Assembly (NCBI RefSeq): GCF_016405905.1
Contig: NZ_JAEFCB010000012.1
Span: 107,199-171,198 of the forward strand
Length of the DNA: 64,000 nucleotides
Direction of reading: 5' to 3'
Origin: Variovorax sp. IB41
GTDB lineage: Bacteria > Pseudomonadota > Gammaproteobacteria > Burkholderiales > Burkholderiaceae_C
Shown here: positions 57,045 through 64,000 of the stretch, piece by piece
How the letters are laid out: every line of letters starts with the position of its first letter
How positions within the stretch are numbered: position 1 is the first letter of the stretch
The notes under the pieces: model-generated
The model's database searches: none
What the model saw: only the letters and a program-made list of their open reading frames with translations
What the model was told of the DNA's origin: nothing
Position numbers and translations under genes: made by a program

Positions 57045-57085
57045 GATCGACGGCAACCCTTTCGGGGTGTGCCATGGGGTCGATC
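57045..57085. repeat. Inverted repeat between PAP2 and ACP genes
   Basis: GATCGAC (57045-57051) and GTCGATC (57079-57085) enclose an inner ACCC/GGGT hairpin. It is in the 96-base gap before the ACP start and could be a leader structure or weak terminator. Confidence 0.35.
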
Positions 57086-57109
57086 CCTTCCTCGCTCGGC
57101 CTGTGTTGG

Positions 57110-57820
57110 TCAGTGATGGCCAATGATATCCGCTCCGACCGGAGGGGAATCCCCTCGCAAACGCTTGCCCGGCCGCCAGCGCAGCGAGGGGATCGCGAAC
57201 GCCATACCCAGCAGCGCGCCGGCCACCACGTCCAGCACCACGTGCTGCTTCACGGCCAGCGTCGAATAGGCGATGGCCAGGAACCAGGCCCCGTTGACGA
57301 TGCGCAACACGACGGGCGCGCCCGCCTGCCGCAGCAGGTGCTCGACCCACAGGGCCGTGAAGATGGCCACGGCCACGTGCATCGACGGGCAGGCGTTGCC
57401 CGCCGCGTCCACGCCCTGCAGCATCGCGAAGCCCGGGTAGCCCGAGGCGTCGATGGGCAGCGGCGGTATCTGCGTCGGCCAGAAATAGAAAAGCGCCAGC
57501 CCCGTGAGGCACAGCCCGCAGATCCACAACCCGTAGACCACCAGCTCGCGGAAGGTGAGTTGCAGCCCGGGCGCGATGCCCACGTAGACCCAGAGCGAGA
57601 GGTAGGCGCCCAGCGTGTAGGGCTGGAACGGAATGAGGTGGTCCAGCGCCGTGAGCGGCATCACCGCGACCGGGAAGGCGGGGTTGCGCAGCAGGTGGAA
57701 GTAGCCGATGAAGAACAGCCAGGTGAACACCGTGGTCCCGACCGCCTTCAAGAGGAAATGGCGGCGAATGCGCAGGCCGATGTCGGCGGTCCAGGTCTGC
57801 GGTCGGGGAGGCGATGCCAT
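57110..57820 (-). CDS. PAP2 superfamily membrane phosphatase/transferase
   Basis: A 236-residue inner-membrane protein with about six helices. The second phosphatase motif is ACPSMHVAVAIFTALW (PSMH near residue 140), and the third is STLAVKQHVVLDVVAG with His and Asp conserved but without the Arg of classical PAP2 enzymes. This is the pattern of the PAP2_3 (inositol-phosphotransferase-like) branch. It likely removes or transfers a lipid phosphate head group. The ATG at 57820 gives a typical N-terminus; the longer frame is low-complexity. First of a PAP2-ACP-ketosynthase run. Confidence 0.85.
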   Translation of the reverse strand: MASPPRPQTWTADIGLRIRRHFLLKAVGTTVFTWLFFIGYFHLLRNPAFPVAVMPLTALDHLIPFQPYTLGAYLSLWVYVGIAPGLQLTFRELVVYGLWICGLCLTGLALFYFWPTQIPPLPIDASGYPGFAMLQGVDAAGNACPSMHVAVAIFTALWVEHLLRQAGAPVVLRIVNGAWFLAIAYSTLAVKQHVVLDVVAGALLGMAFAIPSLRWRPGKRLRGDSPPVGADIIGHH

Positions 57821-57938
57821 GGGCTGGTCGATGGAAGGTCCGTGGTTTTTCGGGCCCGCCGATCTTGCCAGAGCGTCGGGAAGGCCCCGCGCGTTCAATG
57901 GTTCAAGTGGCGGTTGAAGTGGTGGTTCGGACGGCGGT

Positions 57939-58790
57939 TCATGCAGGCACGGCCGACCGCTTCTTGTGCTGGAACGAGGTCGGCGAGCGCCCCGTCGCCG
58001 CCTTGAACATCGCGCAGAACGCGCTGTCGGTGGCATAGCCGCTGGCGGCGGCCACCTGGCTCACCGCCATGCCGCGCGCGAGCAGCGGCAGCGCATGCGC
58101 CATCACCGCCTGCTGGCGCCACTGCTGCCAGCTCATGCCCAGCTGGTCCCGAAAAAGCCGCGCCACCGTGCGCTCGCTCGCGCCGATGGTGGCCGCGCGC
58201 TCGGCCAGCGTGGAGCGGTCGGCGGGGTTGCGCAACAGCGCCTCGCAGAGTTGGCGCAGCCGCTTGTCCGTAGGCAGCGGCACGTCGATGCGGATCTGCG
58301 TGGCGCGCTCGATCTCGTCGACCAAGAGCGGCGCGATCATGCGTTCGCGCTGCGGCGCCTGCGGATCGGTGGGCGGCAGGCCGTCGGGCGTGGTGTCCAG
58401 CGCGAGCATCAGCGCGCGCATCAGCGGGCTGATCTCCAGCACCTCGCATTTCTCCCAGGCGGGCGCGAGCCAGGCGTGCAGGTAGATGGTGCGCAGCTCG
58501 GCGTCCTCGATGAGCATGATGCTGTGCGGCATGTTCGCCGGCACCCACAGCGCGCGCGAGGGCGGCACGATGTAGCTGCCGTCCTCGGTGCTCAGGCGGA
58601 TCACGCCGCGCGTGGAGAACGTGAGCTGCGGCCACGGATGCTGGTGCAGCTCGACGAAGGTGTCCGCGCTCAGGAAGTGCTCCTTGGCGCGCAGCGGGCG
58701 CACCGCGTCAGGGGCGTACAGGTGCGGCGTGAGCGAGGCGACGCTGGTGACCGGCGAGGGGTGGAAAACGGTGGAGGAGGCGCGTGGCAT
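57939..58790 (-). CDS. AraC-family transcriptional regulator
   Basis: A 283-residue regulator with an N-terminal cupin-like sensing domain (about 30-150, ELHQHPWPQLTFSTRGVIRL) and a C-terminal pair of helix-turn-helix motifs (about 180-275, GASERTVARLF and VSQVAAASGYATDSAFCAMF). It is divergent from the MFS transporter gene by 89 bases and probably controls it. The start at 58790 begins close to the first structured segment; the frame extends further up without support. Confidence 0.9.
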   Translation of the reverse strand: MPRASSTVFHPSPVTSVASLTPHLYAPDAVRPLRAKEHFLSADTFVELHQHPWPQLTFSTRGVIRLSTEDGSYIVPPSRALWVPANMPHSIMLIEDAELRTIYLHAWLAPAWEKCEVLEISPLMRALMLALDTTPDGLPPTDPQAPQRERMIAPLLVDEIERATQIRIDVPLPTDKRLRQLCEALLRNPADRSTLAERAATIGASERTVARLFRDQLGMSWQQWRQQAVMAHALPLLARGMAVSQVAAASGYATDSAFCAMFKAATGRSPTSFQHKKRSAVPA

Positions 58791-58879
58791 GGTTTCGACA
58801 AATGTTGTCGCCGTATCGCCATTCTGCCGCGCCCCGGGGGCATAGCATCGGAGCCTGCCCCGGTTTTTTGTAGCAATCC

Positions 58880-60139
58880 ATGTCCTCCCACGCGACCACC
58901 CCACCTTCCACGTCCCCCGCGCACTCCCTGGGTTCCGACGCGAAACTCATCGGCCTCGTCGGCCTGGCCCACGCGATCAGCCACTTCAGCCAGCTCATCC
59001 TGGCGCCCCTGTTCCCCTGGCTCAAGGACGCGTTCAACGTGAGCTACACCGAGCTGGGCGCGGTGCTCACGGTGTTCTTCGTGGTCTCGTGCATCGTGCA
59101 GGCGGCCTCGGGCTTCATCGTCGACAAGCTGGGCCCGCGGCCGGTGCTGTTCGTGGGCCTCGGCGCGCTCGGTCTCGCCGCCTTCGGCTATGCGATGGCG
59201 CAGAGCTACTGGATGCTCCTCGCGTGCGCCGTGGTCGGCGGCATCGGCAACGGCGTGTTCCACCCGGTCGATTACACGCTCTTCAACCGCAAGGTCGCGC
59301 CCACGCGCCTGGGCCATGCCTACAGCGTGCACGGCATCACCGGCAGCCTCGGCTGGGCGCTCGCGCCGGCCTTCGTGGTGCCGATCGCTATCGCGTTCTC
59401 GTGGCGCGTGGCGCTGGCTTCGGCCGGCGTGCTGGCCATCGTGGTGCTGCTGGTGCTGTGGATCTACCGCAGCGTGCTGTCGCTCGACGTGGCGGCCGTG
59501 CACAAGGCCACGGGGCAGGGCGAGCCCGCGCCGATCGGCGGCGAGTTCGACTTCCTGCGCATTCCGGCCGTGTGGATGTGCTTCGGTTTCTTCTTCTTCT
59601 ACGCCGCGGTGATCAGCGTGGTGCAGACCTTCGCGCCGGTCGCCGCGGGCCATCTGCACGCGGTGCCGGTGGCGCTGGTGGCGGTGTGCCTCACGGTCTA
59701 CATGGTCGCGAGCGCGGCCGGCATGGTGGTGGGCGGTTTCCTTGCGTCCGACTCGTCGCGCTGCGAGCGCATCGTGGGCGCGGGCTTCGGCATCGCAGCC
59801 GCGCTGGCGCTGGTGCTGGCCTTCGCGCAGTTCCCGCCGGTCCTCGTGCCGGTGCTGTTCGGCGCGATGGGTTTCGTCTCGGGCGTGGCCGGGCCGTCGC
59901 GCGACCTGCTGGTCAAGCGCTCGACCCCGCCCAACGCCACCGGCCGCGTCTACGGCGTGGTGTATGCGGGCCTCGATATCGGCCAGGCGCTCGCGCCGCT
60001 GGTGTTCGGCCGCCTGATGGACCACGGCCAGTACACGAGCGTGATCGTCGGCCTGGCGCTGGTGCAGGGCGTGCTGATCGCGAGCGCGTTCAACGTCACG
60101 CGCGTGCGCCGCACGGCGCTGGTGCCGGCTTCGGCCTGA
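58880..60139 (+). CDS. MFS transporter (fosmidomycin-resistance-like)
   Basis: A 419-residue twelve-helix transporter of the major facilitator superfamily. The start LAHAISHFSQLILAPLFPWL, the loop DKLGPRPVLFVGLGALGL and GIGNGVFHPVDYTLFNRKVA resemble the Fsr branch of drug and metabolite exporters. The substrate is unknown. It is divergent from an AraC-type regulator and followed by a TauE-like gene. Confidence 0.9.
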   Translation: MSSHATTPPSTSPAHSLGSDAKLIGLVGLAHAISHFSQLILAPLFPWLKDAFNVSYTELGAVLTVFFVVSCIVQAASGFIVDKLGPRPVLFVGLGALGLAAFGYAMAQSYWMLLACAVVGGIGNGVFHPVDYTLFNRKVAPTRLGHAYSVHGITGSLGWALAPAFVVPIAIAFSWRVALASAGVLAIVVLLVLWIYRSVLSLDVAAVHKATGQGEPAPIGGEFDFLRIPAVWMCFGFFFFYAAVISVVQTFAPVAAGHLHAVPVALVAVCLTVYMVASAAGMVVGGFLASDSSRCERIVGAGFGIAAALALVLAFAQFPPVLVPVLFGAMGFVSGVAGPSRDLLVKRSTPPNATGRVYGVVYAGLDIGQALAPLVFGRLMDHGQYTSVIVGLALVQGVLIASAFNVTRVRRTALVPASA

Positions 60140-60206
60140 TCCCTTCTCTCCAACGCCGTCCGTCGAGGCGGGCGAACGCGCTGCAGCGGCTCCTATCATC
60201 GGCCGC

Positions 60207-60848
60207 ATGCAAGCCTTGTATGTCTATGTGATCGTCGGCGCCGTGCTGGCGGGTTTCGTGCAGGGCCTGTCGGGCTTTGCGTTCGGGCTGGTCGCGATGT
60301 CGGTCTGGGCCTGGACCCTGGAGCCGCAACTGGCCGCCGTGCTCGCGCTGTTTGGCGCGCTGACGGGGCAGGTGATCGCGGCCGTCACGGTGCGCCGCGC
60401 CTTCGACAAATCCCTGCTCTGGCCCTTCGTGCTCGGCGGCCTGGTCGGCGTGCCGTTCGGCGTCTGGCTGCTGCCGCATCTGGACCTCGTCATCTTCAAG
60501 CTGTGCCTGGGCGCGCTGCTGGTGCTGTGGTGCCCGGCGATGCTGATGTCGCAGCACCTGCCCCGAATCACCTTCGGCGGCCGCGCGGCAGACGGCATCG
60601 TCGGCGCCATCGGCGGGGCGATGGCGGGCATCGGCGGCTTCTCCGGCACCATCCCGACGCTCTGGTGCACATTGCGCGGCTTCCAGCGCGACACGCAACG
60701 CGCGGTGATCCAGAACTTCAATCTCTCGATGCTGATGGTGGCCTTCGCGATCCACCTGTTCAGCGGGAGCGTCGCGATGTCGATGGTGCCGCTGCTGGGG
60801 CTCGTGGCGGTGGCTGTCGCAGTGCCGGTGTTGCTGCAGCGGGGTTGA
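60207..60848 (+). CDS. TauE/SafE family membrane exporter
   Basis: A 213-residue inner-membrane protein with seven or so helices and two internal-repeat halves, starting with the family-like GFVQGLSGFAFGLVAMSVWAW. These proteins export sulfite, sulfoacetate or similar organic anions. It lies 67 bases after the MFS gene. TATCAT ends seven bases before the ATG without a Shine-Dalgarno sequence, which suggests separate, leaderless transcription. Confidence 0.9.
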   Translation: MQALYVYVIVGAVLAGFVQGLSGFAFGLVAMSVWAWTLEPQLAAVLALFGALTGQVIAAVTVRRAFDKSLLWPFVLGGLVGVPFGVWLLPHLDLVIFKLCLGALLVLWCPAMLMSQHLPRITFGGRAADGIVGAIGGAMAGIGGFSGTIPTLWCTLRGFQRDTQRAVIQNFNLSMLMVAFAIHLFSGSVAMSMVPLLGLVAVAVAVPVLLQRG

Positions 60849-60897
60849 AGCAATGAAAATGCGCCTCAGGAAATTACAGGCGATGTTGGAAGAAATG

Positions 60898-60930
60898 AAT
60901 TTTGCAATAAGGTGAAAAGAAATTTTGCAA
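60898..60930. repeat. 10-bp direct repeat at the edge of the AT-rich module
   Basis: AATTTTGCAA occurs at 60898-60907 and again at 60921-60930 (period 23) in a 100-base AT-rich gap. It marks the change from high-GC to AT-richer sequence. It may be chance in AT-rich DNA. Confidence 0.35.
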
Positions 60931-60952
60931 GAAACTTTCTCGCCTGTCTGAA

Positions 60953-61516
60953 TCAAGGTGCTCGTGTAATGGAGGGTAAAAGAATGCAGAACGCATCTTC
61001 AATGTCCTGGGCTGTCGGTATTGAGCCCTTCAGTGCCAATGGATAGGTCTTTATAGTTTTTCTGTTTGCTACGAAGTTCATCATGTGCGGGCCATTGTTG
61101 TTGGAGTAGACCATGACGCCATCCAGCCCGTCTTGAACTTCATCCTCAGGGCTTCTGAAGGATTTCAGCAAATAGTTCAGACGCTGAAGCGCGGCCTTCT
61201 TTTTTTGAATAAACACTTCGCGAATTAATTTGTTTGTAATTTGATGAGGGCGTTTTTTCATGTACAAAATTGAACCTCCATCTCTCCAGCGGACGCCGCA
61301 TTCTTTATCGACGCGCCTGGAAATTATGAAGTTCTCGATGACTTTGTTCACTTTGAGATGATCGGAAGCTTCTTCCAGATTGATCCAGACGACGAGCCGA
61401 TCCTCTCTGTATCCGGCAAACGAGTTGGATGCATATCCGTAAAGTAAAAAATGCACGGCAAGAAGCAACACCGTTTTTTTGATGAATGAACGGACCGATG
61501 AAAAAAATACTTTCAT
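60953..61516 (-). CDS. Exported protein, candidate immunity protein of the adjacent effector
   Basis: A 187-residue protein with a clear Sec signal peptide (basic MKVFFSSVRSFIKK, hydrophobic 15-26, cleavage after ASNSFA near 34). The mature part is basic and mixed alpha/beta, with two Cys residues (near 73 and 178) that could form a disulfide. No known family is recognised. It overlaps the effector gene as ATGA, so the two are translationally coupled. Its base composition is about 40-45% G+C by eye, far below the rest of the window. A periplasmic protein next to a cell-wall-acting type VI effector is the usual immunity arrangement; this is inference from context. Confidence 0.6.
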   Translation of the reverse strand: MKVFFSSVRSFIKKTVLLLAVHFLLYGYASNSFAGYREDRLVVWINLEEASDHLKVNKVIENFIISRRVDKECGVRWRDGGSILYMKKRPHQITNKLIREVFIQKKKAALQRLNYLLKSFRSPEDEVQDGLDGVMVYSNNNGPHMMNFVANRKTIKTYPLALKGSIPTAQDIEDAFCILLPSITRAP

Positions 61517-63381
61517 AAAATGTCCTTGTTGGAGTGAGCCTTATTTTTCTTTGGTTTGTCGGGTGGTATGCCGAGCTCGAGATTCAGTGCGACAAAGTCC
61601 ATCTGCTCCAACCCTGGATTCGACAGTTCCTTTTTTGCCTGTTCGTAATACGCGACGGGAATGAAATACTTCAGATAGTCTGGACTGCCTTCGTCCTTGA
61701 CGACCATTTCGCCATTTTTTCCCTTGATCTTTACCGGAGGCCTAAAGATCTTCGAAAAAGAGGAGAATCTTATCTGGTCGTGCTGATTTCCTCCCAAGAG
61801 GATCAAGCTGTCATTTCCATTTTTCGCATAAACAAAACCGACATGATGCCCATGCTGGCCTGTCTTGCTTGTGACCATGGCAATGGCACCATATATTGGC
61901 GCATCCAATTCGATGTATAGAGGATTTCTAATGGTTGGGGCGATCGAGCCCGGTTTTTTCTCTTTTGTACCCTTGACCTCATAAAATCCATGTGCCCGTC
62001 CCGCGGCGGCTTTGTGATCATAGAAATTCGCGTTATCGATCGGGTAGTTGGCTTGCGACAAAACCCAATTTGCAAAGGCCGCGCACCATGCCGTATCGGC
62101 CATGGATCTGGAGCCATCTCCGATTTCGGTGTGGTAATTAATTTCTCTTTGAATAACGCCTTCTTCCTTTCCGTGCCTGAGCTTGGCCTCTGCGATGGCG
62201 ATAGGCATCCACGGGGCCCGCCCAGGCAGGAGATTGATCAGCGCCAGGACTTTTCCCGTTCCTTCCTTGGATCGCTCCGAATCCGATGATTGCGTACTTG
62301 AGGGAATTGGAGGCAAGGGCACGGTGACGACGCGTTGCCGTTTTTTCTGGGATGCCACCGATATTTCCGACGAAGTGCTTTTGGGCAGCTCGATTGCCTT
62401 GACCGCTGGCGCATTGCTGGATTTTTCTTTTTTCTCACCATGGATCAGCAATACTTCGCCGGGATAGATGTTGTCGTTGCTCAAGCCATTGTTATTTTTT
62501 ATAAGAGCAACACTGGTGTGATATAGCTTTGCGATTTTCCCCAGGGTATCTCCTGGTTGAACCACATAGTTTGTCGAACTTGATTGCGCCGGCGTAGAAC
62601 TATTTATTTTCTCCGAGCCAGCAACCCCTTTCCATTTTCTGAATTTCGCCAGCAAATTGAAATCCTTGCCACTTTCTCCTTGAATTGTGCCGATCCGCTC
62701 AGGCTTTCTGGTTTTCGGATTCATCACCTTGACCTGCACGGCTGTTTTGTCCGCAGGATGAATCACTGGCGGAAAACGCCCGGTCGCATCGGATTTGATC
62801 TTCTCTTCTTTGCTCCCGGTTTGCAGAATGATTTCTGTATCGGGCAGGGGTTGGCTGCCGTTGGTGGCGTTGATGGCGCTTACCACCGCCCACGTTTCCT
62901 TGCGGGTTTCAGGGTTCGCGTGATATCCCTCGATTTCCGAAATACTGTCAATGATTTTTTCAATTTCGGCATCGCTGCATTCATTGATTTTTTTATCGGC
63001 CGGCACGCCGCTTGTTCTGAGCAGATCGGCGATATATTTTTCTGTATCGTTCTCGCGGCTTGGCGCGTAGCTCGGGATGGCCCCGGGAATGGTTTTTTTC
63101 CCGTGTCTGCGTTTCAAATTGGCTTTCAATTCCGCACGTCCCGCGTCTTCATCCGGGAAAATAAGAAATGTTCTTCCCGATCTGGTGCTGGCAAAGCCAA
63201 TATAGCCTTTGGCTTTCTTCGGAGCAGGTGCTCCATCCACCAGCAGGGCCGTCAAATCTCCTGGGTTGTTGATTCGCCATGGCAGTGTTCCTCCGTGCCG
63301 GAGCAGATGCCGCCCGTCGTCGCAGATGAATTCCGCGACTTCGATGTTGGGGTGGTAGGTTGCAGATATCAGTTTTGGCAT
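61513..63381 (-). CDS. Candidate type VI effector: lysozyme-like region, LysM and TIGR02594-like domain
   Basis: A 622-residue protein encoded 14 bases after vgrG. Residues about 33-120 resemble phage virion lysozyme/transglycosylase (P5-like) proteins (RINNPGDLTAL, TFLIFPDEDAG, IPSYAPSRENDTEKYI). Residues about 165-245 are a beta-rich region (PDTEIILQTGS, SDATGRFPPV). A Ser/Thr linker (253-270) leads to LysM at 271-314 (VVQPGDTLGKIAKLYHTS). The C-terminal 400-580 looks like the TIGR02594 NlpC/P60-related group, with WCAAF (Cys433), GHHVGF (His512/513) and LGGNQHD (Asn532) as a likely catalytic set. No signal peptide is present, as expected for a VgrG-carried cargo. Composition is AT-richer than the chromosome. 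Domain calls are by eye and need profile searches. Confidence 0.75.
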   Translation of the reverse strand: MPKLISATYHPNIEVAEFICDDGRHLLRHGGTLPWRINNPGDLTALLVDGAPAPKKAKGYIGFASTRSGRTFLIFPDEDAGRAELKANLKRRHGKKTIPGAIPSYAPSRENDTEKYIADLLRTSGVPADKKINECSDAEIEKIIDSISEIEGYHANPETRKETWAVVSAINATNGSQPLPDTEIILQTGSKEEKIKSDATGRFPPVIHPADKTAVQVKVMNPKTRKPERIGTIQGESGKDFNLLAKFRKWKGVAGSEKINSSTPAQSSSTNYVVQPGDTLGKIAKLYHTSVALIKNNNGLSNDNIYPGEVLLIHGEKKEKSSNAPAVKAIELPKSTSSEISVASQKKRQRVVTVPLPPIPSSTQSSDSERSKEGTGKVLALINLLPGRAPWMPIAIAEAKLRHGKEEGVIQREINYHTEIGDGSRSMADTAWCAAFANWVLSQANYPIDNANFYDHKAAAGRAHGFYEVKGTKEKKPGSIAPTIRNPLYIELDAPIYGAIAMVTSKTGQHGHHVGFVYAKNGNDSLILLGGNQHDQIRFSSFSKIFRPPVKIKGKNGEMVVKDEGSPDYLKYFIPVAYYEQAKKELSNPGLEQMDFVALNLELGIPPDKPKKNKAHSNKDIL

Positions 63382-63395
63382 TTTCTATTTCGCAG

Positions 63396-64000
63396 TCAAA
63401 TCAGCCCGTGAAGATAGTTTTTCACCGAGGACTCCGAAAGAAAGTGATTCGCTCCGAATCCACTCGCCGATGGGGCGTATTTCGAGTTCTCGATGGCCGC
63501 CGAGCTGTCGTCCGGCACCTCGTCCCCGATTTCTTCGAATCCTGTTGCGAGGGCATCGGGAGAGCGATGGGCTTCCCGGGTGGTCGGTACCGAATGCCAG
63601 GCCCAAGCCTCCTCGCCCACGATCAGCGTCGCTTCATCGGGCGTCTCGAACGTAATTCTTGGAAGTCGTCCGCTTGCCGGAATGACGCCCTCGGCCTTGA
63701 CGGCCTGCCGCTCGTCCAGAATCCTGTAGGGCTGCCCGGCCATTCCCGTGTGCTTGAAGACGTCGTCGCTGCCGAGCGGCGCGAAGCGCACGCTGTATTT
63801 GTCGTCATGGCTCACGCCCTTCATCCGGAGCAGCTTGTCCATGTTCATCGGCCCGACCAGCGAATGCGAAGCCGCATGCTCGCGCCAAACCCCGCTGGTC
63901 CCATGCTCGATCCCCGCTGCATTCCACCGCGTGTAGCTGCTGCCACCGTTGATCAGGATCTCTTCCTTGGCGGTGATGCTGATCCGGTTGGCCTCCAGCT
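63396..64000 (-). CDS. vgrG: VgrG type VI secretion tip protein, C-terminal part (cut by window edge)
   Basis: The frame is open to the window edge. From there it reads LEANRISITAKEEILINGG and GIEHGTSGVWREHAASHSLV, the end of the DUF2345 beta-helix extension of VgrG. After this come about 145 residues of a distinct tail (KYSVRFAPLGSDD, PYRILDERQAVKAEG, RLPRITFETPDEATLIVGEE) that looks like a transthyretin-type beta sandwich, followed by a flexible end. Such tails dock effectors in other systems. The next gene starts 14 bases downstream, so the effector is probably recruited by this tail. GC content is higher than in the effector gene. Confidence 0.85.
   Translation of the reverse strand, partial: LEANRISITAKEEILINGGSSYTRWNAAGIEHGTSGVWREHAASHSLVGPMNMDKLLRMKGVSHDDKYSVRFAPLGSDDVFKHTGMAGQPYRILDERQAVKAEGVIPASGRLPRITFETPDEATLIVGEEAWAWHSVPTTREAHRSPDALATGFEEIGDEVPDDSSAAIENSKYAPSASGFGANHFLSESSVKNYLHGLI

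Noticed and set aside
57045..57085. Terminator between PAP2 and ACP
   Set aside because: The inverted repeat is only seven pairs with no T run on the minus strand, so it is listed as a repeat without a termination claim.
60841..60952. Attachment site or insertion-sequence edge at the start of the AT-rich module
   Set aside because: Only a 10-bp direct repeat is seen; there is no target duplication, tRNA end, integrase or transposase.

Overview
The window is about 64 kb of high-GC chromosome whose gene content and synteny (surE-pcm-nlpD-rpoS, rpsF-priB-rpsR-rplI-dnaB, alaA-hom-thrC-mobB-moeA-moaD, Bug-family binding protein, Burkholderiales-type H-NS) point to a betaproteobacterium of the Comamonadaceae, most like Variovorax. 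This assignment rests on protein families and gene order read by eye, not on a database search. No rRNA, tRNA, CRISPR array, transposase or integrase was found, and no gap between genes exceeds about 300 bases.

Layout. 0-7.4 kb: H-NS, a quinone oxidoreductase, the stationary-phase cluster surE-pcm-nlpD-rpoS, rlmD and a Bax-inhibitor-1 protein. 7.5-19.2 kb: an iron island read almost wholly on the minus strand. In transcription order it holds bacterioferritin, PepSY-TM protein, DUF2271, DUF4198, ApbE, a membrane-tethered flavodoxin reductase, a catecholate-type TonB receptor, PiuC hydroxylase, Bfd ferredoxin, tonB-exbB-exbD and hemP, with several Fur-like sites. 19.4-21.7 kb: ahpC-ahpF behind an OxyR-like promoter. 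21.8-25.8 kb: the divergent ppsR/ppsA pair and an unknown gene. 25.9-29 kb: ribosomal protein operon and dnaB. 29-31.5 kb: a minus-strand operon of small enzymes and binding proteins ending in a WYL regulator broken by an internal deletion. 31.6-34.6 kb: phoH, a peroxiredoxin and a Mth938-like protein. 34.7-43.9 kb: alanine/aspartate-family metabolism and molybdenum cofactor genes. 44-49.9 kb: clpB with a heat-shock promoter, arfB and several unknown membrane or lipoproteins. 49.9-60.8 kb: regulators, SulP and MFS transporters, an M20 peptidase, and a PAP2/ACP/ketosynthase operon. 60.9-64 kb: an AT-richer type VI secretion module (vgrG tail, large cell-wall-acting effector candidate, exported immunity candidate), cut by the window edge.

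How the genes work together. The two most interesting systems are (1) the ApbE-linked redox cluster, where the DUF2271 protein carries a DGVTGAT motif of the kind that receives covalent FMN, sitting between a Fur-like promoter and a siderophore receptor, which suggests a route for electrons to periplasmic ferric iron; and (2) the VgrG-effector-immunity module, whose effector joins a phage-lysozyme-like region, a beta-rich region, LysM and a C-terminal cysteine-histidine (TIGR02594-like) domain. A further cross-window signal is a -10-like hexamer lying 6-7 bases before several start codons without a Shine-Dalgarno sequence, suggesting leaderless mRNAs.
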